A stretch of 64,000 bases of DNA from JAMQKA01 sp031569985 (GTDB lineage: Bacteria; Bacteroidota; Rhodothermia; Balneolales; Balneolaceae), in assembly GCF_031569985.1 (NCBI RefSeq), contig NZ_JAMQKA010000004.1:124001-188000 (forward strand), written 5' to 3'. Numbering within the stretch: the first letter of the stretch is position 1; each line of letters starts with the position of its first letter. Below the pieces are notes generated by a model that was given only the letters and a program-made list of their open reading frames with translations, did no database searches and was not told where the DNA came from. The translations under genes and the position numbers were made by a program. Shown here piece after piece: positions 1-7,025 of the stretch.

Positions 1-627
1 CATAGGCAGGTGTTCGCCCTCTGATTTGGCGTCCAAACGAGGGTTATCATATGGCTCAAAGTAGCCGCCTGGGGGAGAGCCCCTGTCATGCCCCCCAACA
101 TTGATATCGAATCCCTGGTTTTCAGGCCAATATTTCTCAGAGGGCCCCAGGTGCCATTTTCCGGCAAAAAAGGTAGAGTAGCCGTCAGCTTTTAATGCTT
201 CAGCAATTGTAATCTCTTCGAGCGGTAGGTGCTCCACGTATGATGCCGGAACCAACGGTTTGTCACGCGTCCAGTGATCCTGGACCTCATCAGGTTGTGG
301 GGCCCCGAACCAGTCAGTGGTATTCATACGACCCGGATTCTTGCCGGTCATAATACTGGCTCTTGTCGGTGAGCAAACCGGACTAGCGGCATATGCCTGT
401 AGAAAGCTCATGCCACGAGCGGCCAATGCATCGATGTTTGGTGTTTCGTAAAACGTGCTGCCAAAGCTGCCGATATCCTTCCATCCCAAATCATCAACCA
501 GGAAGAAAATAATATTTGGCTTATCCCCTGGATCGGTAGCTGTTATTGATTTAAGAGTAAATCCCAAAAGGAACAGGAAACAAACAAAGGCCTTTAAAAT
601 TGCCATATCCCATCTGTATCTACACAT
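1..627 (-). CDS. Sulfatase, N-terminal part (cut by window edge)
   Basis: Exported type I sulfatase that would remove sulfate esters from a sugar or polymer in the periplasm. Only the first 209 codons are inside the window. A hydrophobic signal segment (about residues 8-30) precedes the metal-binding DD pair (45-46). The formylglycine motif CSPTR starts at Cys85 and GKWHLG lies at 156-161. The ATG at 627 is chosen because AAGGG sits about 7 bases upstream; an ATG at 606 is the alternative. It lies downstream of the TIM-barrel gene at 1147-2112 and belongs to the sulfatase-rich catabolic locus. The cysteine form needs a formylglycine-generating or radical-SAM maturase, and neither is in this window. 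The family is certain; the substrate cannot be read from this part. Confidence 0.93.
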   Translation of the reverse strand, partial: MCRYRWDMAILKAFVCFLFLLGFTLKSITATDPGDKPNIIFFLVDDLGWKDIGSFGSTFYETPNIDALAARGMSFLQAYAASPVCSPTRASIMTGKNPGRMNTTDWFGAPQPDEVQDHWTRDKPLVPASYVEHLPLEEITIAEALKADGYSTFFAGKWHLGPSEKYWPENQGFDINVGGHDRGSPPGGYFEPYDNPRLDAKSEGEHLPM

Positions 628-1146
628 ATCATCCCTTTTATTTGATCTCAATTATTCTGGGCTCCCAGCTTTTAACGGTATACAGATAATTCTAAACAGA
701 GTGCCCGTAATTAAAAGTAGGGATCCTCAGGTCCCTATTAAGTATATGAAATAACTCCTATTGACCAATATAGTGCAGGCCTTTTCTTATTTCCCGGCCA
801 AATTTCCTGAATTTGGAGCAATATTTTTGATGATCTTGGAGCCTGGAACACGGTCTTTAAAACTTTTCTCCCGAGTCAGTATGGTCATTTTTTCAGTGAA
901 GAAAAAACGACCCAAAAAATTCACCAAAAAATCCCAGATATTCTCTCTGGCTGACCACTAAACAGAACTTTGCTTTTCCTCTTTAGTCGCTTATATGAGA
1001 TCTGAATGCAGGGATTTTCTGGACTTGGATGCCGCACTAATACTTTTATATCCTATTTTTATAAAGCAGGATACGACTTTTTGAGGAAGGCCTCAGTTCA
1101 TACCTCCTGCACTTACTGCAAAGTAAATTTTAACAGAAATTCTAAT
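628..1146. other. Intergenic stretch, nothing recognised
   Basis: About 520 bases between the TIM-barrel gene and the partial sulfatase. The short open frames here have no recognisable protein content and no good ribosome site. I see no clear hairpin terminator. It probably carries the promoter of the sulfatase gene, but no motif is convincing. Confidence 0.5.
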
Positions 1147-2112
1147 TTATGATCTCACTGCAGAGAAAGCCTTTTTCATCGCCTCTGCCGTTTTCATCGC
1201 CGCTTTTTGATCCGCCATTTGATTTAGTTCCTCGTTAAAAGGCTCAGCTTGTATCGGCCCCTCGAAACCAATTTCCACCAGTGCTTCCAGGAACTCCGTA
1301 ATATTGACGACGCCGGTAGCCCCGGGTAGCTCGCGCTTGGTGTCGGGCAACTCCTCCCGCGGAACTCCTGCCAGTACATCGTTCAGATCGGCACTGATAA
1401 CATCATCACTGCTCAGCGACAAGATATCTTCCTTAGTCTCTCCCGCTGAGTGCCAATGCGCCGTATCAAGGTGAAAGCCCACGTTTGGCTGACCAATGGC
1501 AGCGATTAATTCCTTAGTCTCGGCCATTGTATGAAGAAAAGGATACCGGTTGGCGGTCCAGACCGTTTTGGGTCCCACATATTCCAGTGCCAGGCTTATG
1601 CCGTGCTCCTTCAGGATTCCTGCAATCTCCCGCAACCGCGTAGCATGCTGACGGAAATTAAGCATATAATGCAACTCATTATTACTGGACATAATCCAGG
1701 TGGACATCCGGGTGACACCCGCCTCCTGTAGTCCGCGAGCGATATTGGGCAGTTGTGCTATGCCTCTTCGGAACGTATCTTCGTCATTCCTGAAATCGAC
1801 CGGTAGACCACTGTGGCCCCAAACAATATTATTATTCTCCATAAGACCAAGGAGTTCATCCCGTTTTGCATCTGATATTTCTGCCAGGAAGTCAGCATAG
1901 GCATAAACGGCATCAAACCCGTAACGAGCCGCCATCTGTACCGCTTCCACCTGGTCAACCTCAATCCCGATAATTCCCGGGTTAAATTCCATGGTAAACT
2001 TGCGCTGTTCCTTCCGTGCCCCGGGTTTAAATCCCGTCCATCGACCAAGCGCCGCACCAATGCCGGATGAAGTTGAAAGTTCAAGAAATGTTTTCCGGTC
2101 CATATTTTTCAT
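1147..2112 (-). CDS. Sugar phosphate isomerase/epimerase-like TIM barrel, probably exported
   Basis: A 321-residue protein of the AP-endonuclease-2/xylose-isomerase TIM-barrel superfamily. Members isomerise, epimerise, dehydrate or lyse sugars using a divalent metal. Likely metal-ligand strands are visible: LALEY (Glu), HLDTAHW (Asp, His), SADLND and QAEPF (Glu). The first 35 residues begin MDRKTFLELS, resembling the start of Tat-exported proteins though with only one Arg, followed by a short Gly/Ala stretch, so periplasmic location is likely but not certain. It lies between a terminator (2411-2445) and the partial sulfatase, so it probably starts its own transcript. With the Gfo/Idh/MocA and flavin oxidoreductases of the locus it may act on an oxidised sugar. 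The exact reaction is unknown. Confidence 0.85.
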   Translation of the reverse strand: MKNMDRKTFLELSTSSGIGAALGRWTGFKPGARKEQRKFTMEFNPGIIGIEVDQVEAVQMAARYGFDAVYAYADFLAEISDAKRDELLGLMENNNIVWGHSGLPVDFRNDEDTFRRGIAQLPNIARGLQEAGVTRMSTWIMSSNNELHYMLNFRQHATRLREIAGILKEHGISLALEYVGPKTVWTANRYPFLHTMAETKELIAAIGQPNVGFHLDTAHWHSAGETKEDILSLSSDDVISADLNDVLAGVPREELPDTKRELPGATGVVNITEFLEALVEIGFEGPIQAEPFNEELNQMADQKAAMKTAEAMKKAFSAVRS

Positions 2113-2410
2113 GATAGCTTTTTTAATCCCTTAAAAGTTCTGATCCAAACTTAATCAGATCTATATAGATTTCTTAAAATGATTTTTAAAAAATAATGAA
2201 AATTGGGACTTGCTACTTGCTGGGGAAGCCGCTTCTGTCATATTCTGATAATATCATTGCCACTGGTTGGACGCAGAGTAGTGGAAAGTGAGGAGTGTTG
2301 AGAACCTTGACCCGAGATCCTCAATATCCAGGAAGGCCATGCCTAGCCTACGCAGAGGTCGTGGGTATGCGTCGAAGGGCACATACCCTGTGTGGCGATA
2401 GTCAATCAAT

Positions 2411-2445
2411 AAAAAAAGCCCTGAGGCGTGGGACACGCAGGGCTC
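2411..2445 (-). terminator. Rho-independent terminator downstream of cstA
   Basis: On the minus strand AGCCCTG/CAGGGCT and CGTG/CACG form a stem with a 3-base bulge and a short loop, followed by seven T residues. It lies about 750 bases downstream of cstA, so it most likely ends the sigma-SusCD-sulfatase-flavoprotein-cstA transcript and separates it from the TIM-barrel gene at 2112. Confidence 0.7.
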
Positions 2446-2585
2446 GTTGGATAAAGTTGGTTCCTACTGCACCGTTAATATGGTTCGAAGATATCCCTGC
2501 GCAGGTCAGGTTTTTGAGATTTATGGCACTACCGGTTCAAGTTTGTAGCTTGGACCGATAAAACACCAATCCAGTTGGTAGCTCG

Positions 2586-2614
2586 TATGGCACAAGTTGC
2601 AAACTTGTGCCATA
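2586..2614. repeat. REP-like perfect palindrome
   Basis: Two perfect 13-base arms (TATGGCACAAGTT and its complement) flank a 3-base loop. The form resembles extragenic palindromes mobilised by REP-associated Y1 transposases (RAYTs). No T tract follows, so it is not an obvious terminator. No second copy was found in this window. Confidence 0.6.
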
Positions 2615-2636
2615 TAAAAGGTGACCCACTCTTGTT

Positions 2637-2658
2637 CTCTCCCTACCAGCAGGGAGAG
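2637..2658. repeat. Short hairpin CTCTCCCT/AGGGAGAG
   Basis: Perfect 8-base arms at 2637-2644 and 2651-2658 with a 6-base loop. It lies in the same repeat-rich gap as the REP-like palindrome and has no T tract. It may be part of a dispersed intergenic repeat. Confidence 0.45.
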
Positions 2659-2765
2659 AGACGCGTTGATAACATTTTGATGTAGTTTATTGAATCAGCG
2701 CTTCCAATCTCATTCCGGAACCACGCCCAAAGCATTTAAAAAGACTACAATCTGATCAATAAGTT

Positions 2766-2790
2766 TCCCTCCCTGATTATTAGGGAGGGA
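2766..2790. repeat. Hairpin TCCCTCCCT/AGGGAGGGA
   Basis: Perfect 9-base arms at 2766-2774 and 2782-2790 with a 7-base loop, followed by AAGGGTGGGTC. A similar CTCC-rich hairpin occurs at 6887-6904, so both may belong to one dispersed, non-coding repeat family. Confidence 0.5.
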
Positions 2791-2918
2791 TTCAAGGGTG
2801 GGTCAACAAAGGGCTACAAATCAATCCAAACAAATCATACGCCTCATATTCTTGGCTCTTGGCCCTTTATCCCGTAAACACCACACTGCCACCTTGTCGC
2901 TGCCCTTAGAGCCTCACA

Positions 2919-3003
2919 GGGCCTATGTAGTAAAGTAGACCACTTCAGGGTAGTGAAGCAGGGTACTTCAGGGTAGTGAAATGGTCTACTTCAGGTAGGG
3001 GAA
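2919..3003. repeat. 23-bp tandem array with palindromic cores (array 1)
   Basis: The 16-mer ACTTCAGGGTAGTGAA occurs at 2942-2957 and again at 2965-2980. A degenerate third copy starts at 2988 and a weaker copy ends in GTAGTAAA before 2935. Starts step by 23 bases and the 7-base linkers differ. Each full core can pair as CTTCA/TGAAG. The architecture matches the array at 41227-41332, although the sequence differs. Confidence 0.65.
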
Positions 3004-3026
3004 CTAATGCGACAAAATATTGCTCG

Positions 3027-3179
3027 TTATTCCACCGCCAATTCGGAGGTAAAGAGGCCGTTCCGCAACGTATCACTGTTATAAGTTGTTGCCTCAATAC
3101 AGTATGTGCCGGCGGCCATGCTTTCCAGAATACGCGGAATATGCTGGAATTTATCTGATGCCGCAATCAATAATTGCAT
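3027..3179 (-). pseudogene. Remnant of a bacterial pre-peptidase C-terminal (PPC-like) domain
   Basis: A 50-codon open frame ending in TAA reads MAAGTYCIEATTYNSDTLRN near its C terminus. This is very like the AAGTYTIEATTY strand pattern that closes pre-peptidase C-terminal domains of secreted proteins. The rest of such a protein is missing, and no signal peptide or ribosome site is present. I read it as the surviving tail of a deleted secreted protein, just downstream of cstA. It could by chance be expressed as a short peptide, but that is unlikely. Confidence 0.55.
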
Positions 3180-3196
3180 AAAATACTATTTTGGGA

Positions 3197-4957
3197 TTAA
3201 ACCTCTTCACCCTCCACTCTGCTTTGTTCCTGTGGACTGACACTCATTCTATAGAATAAACTGGCCGACTGAATTAAAATCCAAATAGTGAAACAGAGTA
3301 TAGTAGCCCCAAAGACAAACAGCAGCATATTGGGATCCGAGTCTCCCAGCCCCGACCAGTCGAACACCACCTGCCGGACCATCGCCCACAGGGTCATCGC
3401 CAGCAGGAACACCATCGGCACGACGGTGTAGATAATCGGGCGCCCCTTCTTTTTCAGCCAGATGGAAATCAGCAGGAAACTGATGCCGGCCAGCAGCTGG
3501 TTGGAGGTCCCAAACAGCGGCCACAGCAGGTACCCGCCCGAGCCGAGCCCCCGCGGGCCTTCCGGGCCCAGCACCAGCGCCGCACTCGAGATCACCGCCA
3601 CCGAGGTCGCCACGTGGATATTGGTCAGGGGCCTCACGCGGTAGATCTCCCCCAGCTCCCCGATGATGTAGCGCATCAGCCGCACCGAGCTGTCCAGGGT
3701 GGTGGCGGCAAAGCTGACCACGATGACCGCAATGATGGTGCGGGCCGCCTCGGCCGGGATGCCGAGGCCGGTGGCCAGCTGCCCCGCCCCCTGGATGAAC
3801 GCGTTCAGCCCGTTGGCCCCGGCGGCGGCAAACGAGGAGTAGGTGGCGGCAAAGGCCTGGCTGGAGGAAAAGAAGGTGGCCACCGCCAGCACGGTGATAA
3901 TGGCCAGGGCCCCTTCCCCGACCGCCCCCAGGTAGCCGACAAACCGCGCGTCGGGCTCGGTGTCAATCTGCTTGGAGGTGGTCCCGGAGGAGACCAGCCC
4001 GTGGAAGCCCGACACGGCCCCGCAGGCGATGGTAATAAACAACAGCGGAAACCACGAGACGTCAGTGGCCGCGGGGTTGTGCATCGGGGCGGTCACTTCC
4101 GGTGCCATAAATAGCAGGCCCAGGTAGAGTACCCCCAGTCCGAGCAGCAGCTGCTGGGCATTGATAAAGTCGCGGGGCTGCAGCAGGGTCCAGACCGGCA
4201 GCACCGAGGCGATGTACACGTAGGTCATCAGCACGATGATCCAGACCAGGAAGGCCATCGAGGTGCCGCTCAGGCCAAACAGGGTGGTCGCCTCGGCCCC
4301 ACCGGCGTAGCGCACCAGGTCGACCTGCAGGGCCGGCACGTAGCTGGCCCACACCGCCGTCCCGTACATCACCGCCAGCACGATCACCGTCGGCCAGAGC
4401 ATGCTCCCGGACTGGCGGTAGGTATAGAAGCCGATCCAGACCGCCAGCGGGATCTGGATGAAGATCGACAGCACGCTGGCCGGGAACGAGATAAACAGGT
4501 TGGCGATCACCCAGGCGAACACGGCGTTGATCATCAGCACCAGGATCAGGATGATAAACAAAAACAGGATCCGCCCGCGCCGGCCGATCAGGGAGTCGGC
4601 CAGGGTGCCGATCGAGCGGCCCTTGTGGCGGATCGACAGCACGAGCGTGCCGAAGTCGTGGACGCCGGCGGCAAAGACCGTCCCCAGGGCCACCCACAGG
4701 ATGGCCGGCAGCCAGCCCCAGTAGATGGCGATGGCCGGCCCGACGATCGGGGCTGCCCCCGCCACCGAGGTAAAGTGATGGCCCAGGACGATCCATTTGT
4801 TGGTGGGCACAAAATCCCGGCCGTCCTCCAGGGCATGGGCGGGCGTCTGGTAGTCGGGATCCAGCCGGTAGATCTTTTCGGCAATAAACTTCGAGTAAAA
4901 CCGGTAGCCGAGGGCGAAGATCGCCAGGGCCGCCGTGGCCAGCCATATACTATTCAT
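3197..4957 (-). CDS. cstA: CstA family carbon starvation / peptide or pyruvate transporter
   Basis: Inner-membrane protein of 586 residues with many hydrophobic helices. It carries the CstA signature near the start (PTNKWIVLGHHFTSVAGAAP, about residues 51-70), then GPAIAIYWGW and GVHDFGTLVLSIRHKGRSIG. Family members import peptides or pyruvate during carbon limitation. Only 38 bases separate its ATG from the flavoprotein gene upstream, so it is probably the last gene of that operon and may take up a product of the locus. Base composition is odd: the body is extremely GC-rich (46 of 60 bases at 3541-3600) whereas the last 100 bases and both flanks are much lower. The GC richness also creates long spurious frames. 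This suggests horizontal acquisition or gene conversion. Confidence 0.93.
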   Translation of the reverse strand: MNSIWLATAALAIFALGYRFYSKFIAEKIYRLDPDYQTPAHALEDGRDFVPTNKWIVLGHHFTSVAGAAPIVGPAIAIYWGWLPAILWVALGTVFAAGVHDFGTLVLSIRHKGRSIGTLADSLIGRRGRILFLFIILILVLMINAVFAWVIANLFISFPASVLSIFIQIPLAVWIGFYTYRQSGSMLWPTVIVLAVMYGTAVWASYVPALQVDLVRYAGGAEATTLFGLSGTSMAFLVWIIVLMTYVYIASVLPVWTLLQPRDFINAQQLLLGLGVLYLGLLFMAPEVTAPMHNPAATDVSWFPLLFITIACGAVSGFHGLVSSGTTSKQIDTEPDARFVGYLGAVGEGALAIITVLAVATFFSSSQAFAATYSSFAAAGANGLNAFIQGAGQLATGLGIPAEAARTIIAVIVVSFAATTLDSSVRLMRYIIGELGEIYRVRPLTNIHVATSVAVISSAALVLGPEGPRGLGSGGYLLWPLFGTSNQLLAGISFLLISIWLKKKGRPIIYTVVPMVFLLAMTLWAMVRQVVFDWSGLGDSDPNMLLFVFGATILCFTIWILIQSASLFYRMSVSPQEQSRVEGEEV

Positions 4958-4995
4958 CTATAATTCTAATATTTCAAACACAAAATTAATCAACA

Positions 4996-6708
4996 CTATT
5001 CTGAAGTCTCGCCCTCATACTGAAGTACCTGCCCATCCTCCAGAAGTTGCTCGCGCAACCGTTGATAGTCCAGCTCCTGTACGCTCGTCTCCGCATCAAT
5101 AGAAAGGGCCGCCGCCGTGGCTGCACTTTGCCCCAAGATCATGAACACCGGCTCCATGCGGATTGAGCCAAAAGCGATATGGGAAGCCGACATCGCAACC
5201 GGCACCAGCAGGTTGGTGGCCTGACCTTTCTTCGGGACCAGTGATCCATAGGCAATTTGGTAGGGCTCCGGGGGAGAGACTCCAATATCCCCCTCGTTCT
5301 GAACATACCCCTCAGGAGTGATATAGCGCTGGACGTTATGCGAGTCCAGGGTATAAGATCCCATTCCCACTGGTTCAGGCACTTCGCTCCGGCCCATGAC
5401 CTCATGCTCGGTCATTACAAAAGCTCCCTGCATTCTACGTGCTTCGCGGACATATATCTGGTGCGGCCAGTGTCCGTTATCCTGGAATTCATCTTTGGCC
5501 AGACCCCACCTGTTTATTTCATTTTGAATCTCCTCGGGCACCCGCGGGTCATTAGCAAGGAAATACATCAGCCCCTTCTGGTAGACCTCGTGCTCCTTGA
5601 TAATCTCCCGACGCTTGGCATAGGAGGCCTCGGGGTATTCGTAGTTCATCCCGATGTTGTCGGTACTGAAGGGACCGTGGTTGTTGGTATCGGTCTTGCG
5701 GTTGGGAATCTCATCGAACTTGGTAAAAAAGTTGTTGCGCTCGTGCCACCCCGACTCAAAAAGCCGCAATAACCCAAGATACTGGCTGGCGTCGTAGCTC
5801 TCCGGCATCGGGAACGGTACCTGGTTGTCGGGATGATTACTCAGACACATGCGGAAGCAGTAGGCTTGGATCTTCTTGTCGCCGGAACCTTTTTCCCCCG
5901 GAGGATCCGTCGAGACGCGGGGGATAATACCGCTGGACGGTTCTCCCGGTGCATAATATGGATCAACATGCGGCCCGTCTGGCGGGAAATAGTGGCTGTG
6001 ATGATAGACCCCGGTCTGCACGCCGTTCCAGTTTTCATCATAAACGCTGTTGGCCTCTCGACCCACATGATAGTCCACACCGGCTGCCGCCATCAGATCT
6101 CCCTCATATGTGGCGTCAATAAACATTGATCCATAAAAGGTTTTACCACTGAGAGTCGTAATCGAGGTGATACGGCTGTTCTCCATGACGACACCGTCCT
6201 TTCGGTCCAGCCATTCATCACGTAGCACAGTTACTTTGGACTCGGCCACCAGGTTGTCAAAAACCTTTTCAGCTACATGCGGCTCAAAGATCCACATGGT
6301 TCTGTTCTCACCGTCAATTGCCGGGGTTCCCTGTCCTTTGTTCCCATATTCAGATCGCTCCTGCCACTTCCAGGCCTCATCGGTCTGATAATGTTGGTAC
6401 ACCCGGTGATAAAACTCCCGGGAAAGTCCGCCTATCACGGCTTTATTGCCGGTATCTGTAAATCCCAATCCACCCGAGGAAAGGCCGCCCAGATGCTTGT
6501 CGGGCGATACCATTATCACCGATTTATCCATCCTAGCCGCCTGCACAGCCGCCGTCACCGCCCCGGAGGTGCCCCCGTAGACGATCACATCCGCCCTGTA
6601 GTGGGTACCATCCTGTTCGCGATCCCCACTGCCCTGGGCCATCAAAATTGGACTGATAGTGAGTAAAAAGAAAAAGACGAATATGCCCTTAAAATGTTTA
6701 TTTATCAT
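4996..6708 (-). CDS. Exported FAD-dependent oxidoreductase (FAD_oxidored family), copy 1
   Basis: A 570-residue flavoprotein with a Sec signal peptide (about residues 1-25, ending ILMAQ). The dinucleotide-binding turn GGTSGA lies at 45-50. Family landmarks follow: GGLSSGGLG, FEPHVAEKVF, MFIDATYEGDL and the C-terminal block HIAFGSIRMEPVFM. The family oxidises unidentified, probably sugar-related, substrates and is often found near sulfatases in marine bacteria. It is the third of three tandem paralogues in transcription order, about 320 bases after copy 2. It uses a Sec rather than a Tat-type signal, and it lacks the CC pair that copies 2 and 3 have before the SASHI/SSSHI block (VPVAMSASH here). 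Electron acceptor and substrate are unknown. Confidence 0.88.
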   Translation of the reverse strand: MINKHFKGIFVFFFLLTISPILMAQGSGDREQDGTHYRADVIVYGGTSGAVTAAVQAARMDKSVIMVSPDKHLGGLSSGGLGFTDTGNKAVIGGLSREFYHRVYQHYQTDEAWKWQERSEYGNKGQGTPAIDGENRTMWIFEPHVAEKVFDNLVAESKVTVLRDEWLDRKDGVVMENSRITSITTLSGKTFYGSMFIDATYEGDLMAAAGVDYHVGREANSVYDENWNGVQTGVYHHSHYFPPDGPHVDPYYAPGEPSSGIIPRVSTDPPGEKGSGDKKIQAYCFRMCLSNHPDNQVPFPMPESYDASQYLGLLRLFESGWHERNNFFTKFDEIPNRKTDTNNHGPFSTDNIGMNYEYPEASYAKRREIIKEHEVYQKGLMYFLANDPRVPEEIQNEINRWGLAKDEFQDNGHWPHQIYVREARRMQGAFVMTEHEVMGRSEVPEPVGMGSYTLDSHNVQRYITPEGYVQNEGDIGVSPPEPYQIAYGSLVPKKGQATNLLVPVAMSASHIAFGSIRMEPVFMILGQSAATAAALSIDAETSVQELDYQRLREQLLEDGQVLQYEGETSE

Positions 6709-7025
6709 GGTTATAGAATTCTGATTTAAAATTGAGTGTGATTCTGAATGGGGAGTTCAATCTCCCTAAATCCCTCTACCGCCAGTGGTCGGTCACCGTA
6801 CCGCCGGGAGTCGGTCACGGCTCCAAGAGGGACTTTGTGATATTTGGGAGTAACAAGAACATTGCCCATAGTTTCAAACTTTGAATTCCTCCTTGGAGAA
6901 GGAGGATTGACCTTCACTGCTTTTTTAGTCTGATAGTTGTCTCTAATTGATTGGTCAACATTTCATTATTGCTTGACTTGAAAATCAACCAACATGTAAC
7001 AGAATACAACTGTGTATTTTAAAAA
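6709..7025. repeat. Intergenic repeat-like sequence between flavoprotein genes
   Basis: About 317 bases split two genes of an otherwise tight operon. They hold a CCTCCTT/AAGGAGG hairpin (6887-6904), GGGAG/CTCCC arms near 6754-6769 and a 9-base direct repeat GTCGGTCAC at 6788 and 6810. The CTCC-rich hairpin resembles that at 2766-2790. No gene is supported. It looks like an inserted or decayed dispersed repeat rather than a terminator. Confidence 0.5.

Larger units (their letters stand above)
2113..3196. other. Repeat-rich intergenic region with a gene remnant
   Basis: Nearly 1.1 kb without an intact gene. It contains a terminator (2411-2445), a perfect REP-like palindrome (2586-2614), two shorter hairpins (2637-2658 and 2766-2790), a 23-bp tandem array (2919-3003) and the broken end of a pre-peptidase-type domain (3027-3179). 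Open frames such as the one at 2295-2561 run through the terminator and are not credible genes. The mixture suggests a site of past insertion or deletion next to the GC-rich cstA gene. Confidence 0.7.

Noticed and set aside
761..961. A 66-codon plus-strand gene
   Set aside because: Its Lys-rich end looks like translated AT-rich intergenic DNA; it has no homology pattern that I recognise.
2295..2561. An 88-codon plus-strand gene
   Set aside because: The frame runs through a terminator hairpin, has no ribosome site and no family resemblance.
3614..4114. A 166-codon plus-strand frame inside cstA
   Set aside because: Antisense shadow of GC-rich cstA with low-complexity Gly and Asp content.
4062..4946. 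A 294-codon minus-strand frame overlapping cstA
   Set aside because: It is an artefact of the high GC content of cstA; the product is Gly/Pro/Arg-rich with no domain, while the cstA frame is clearly the gene.
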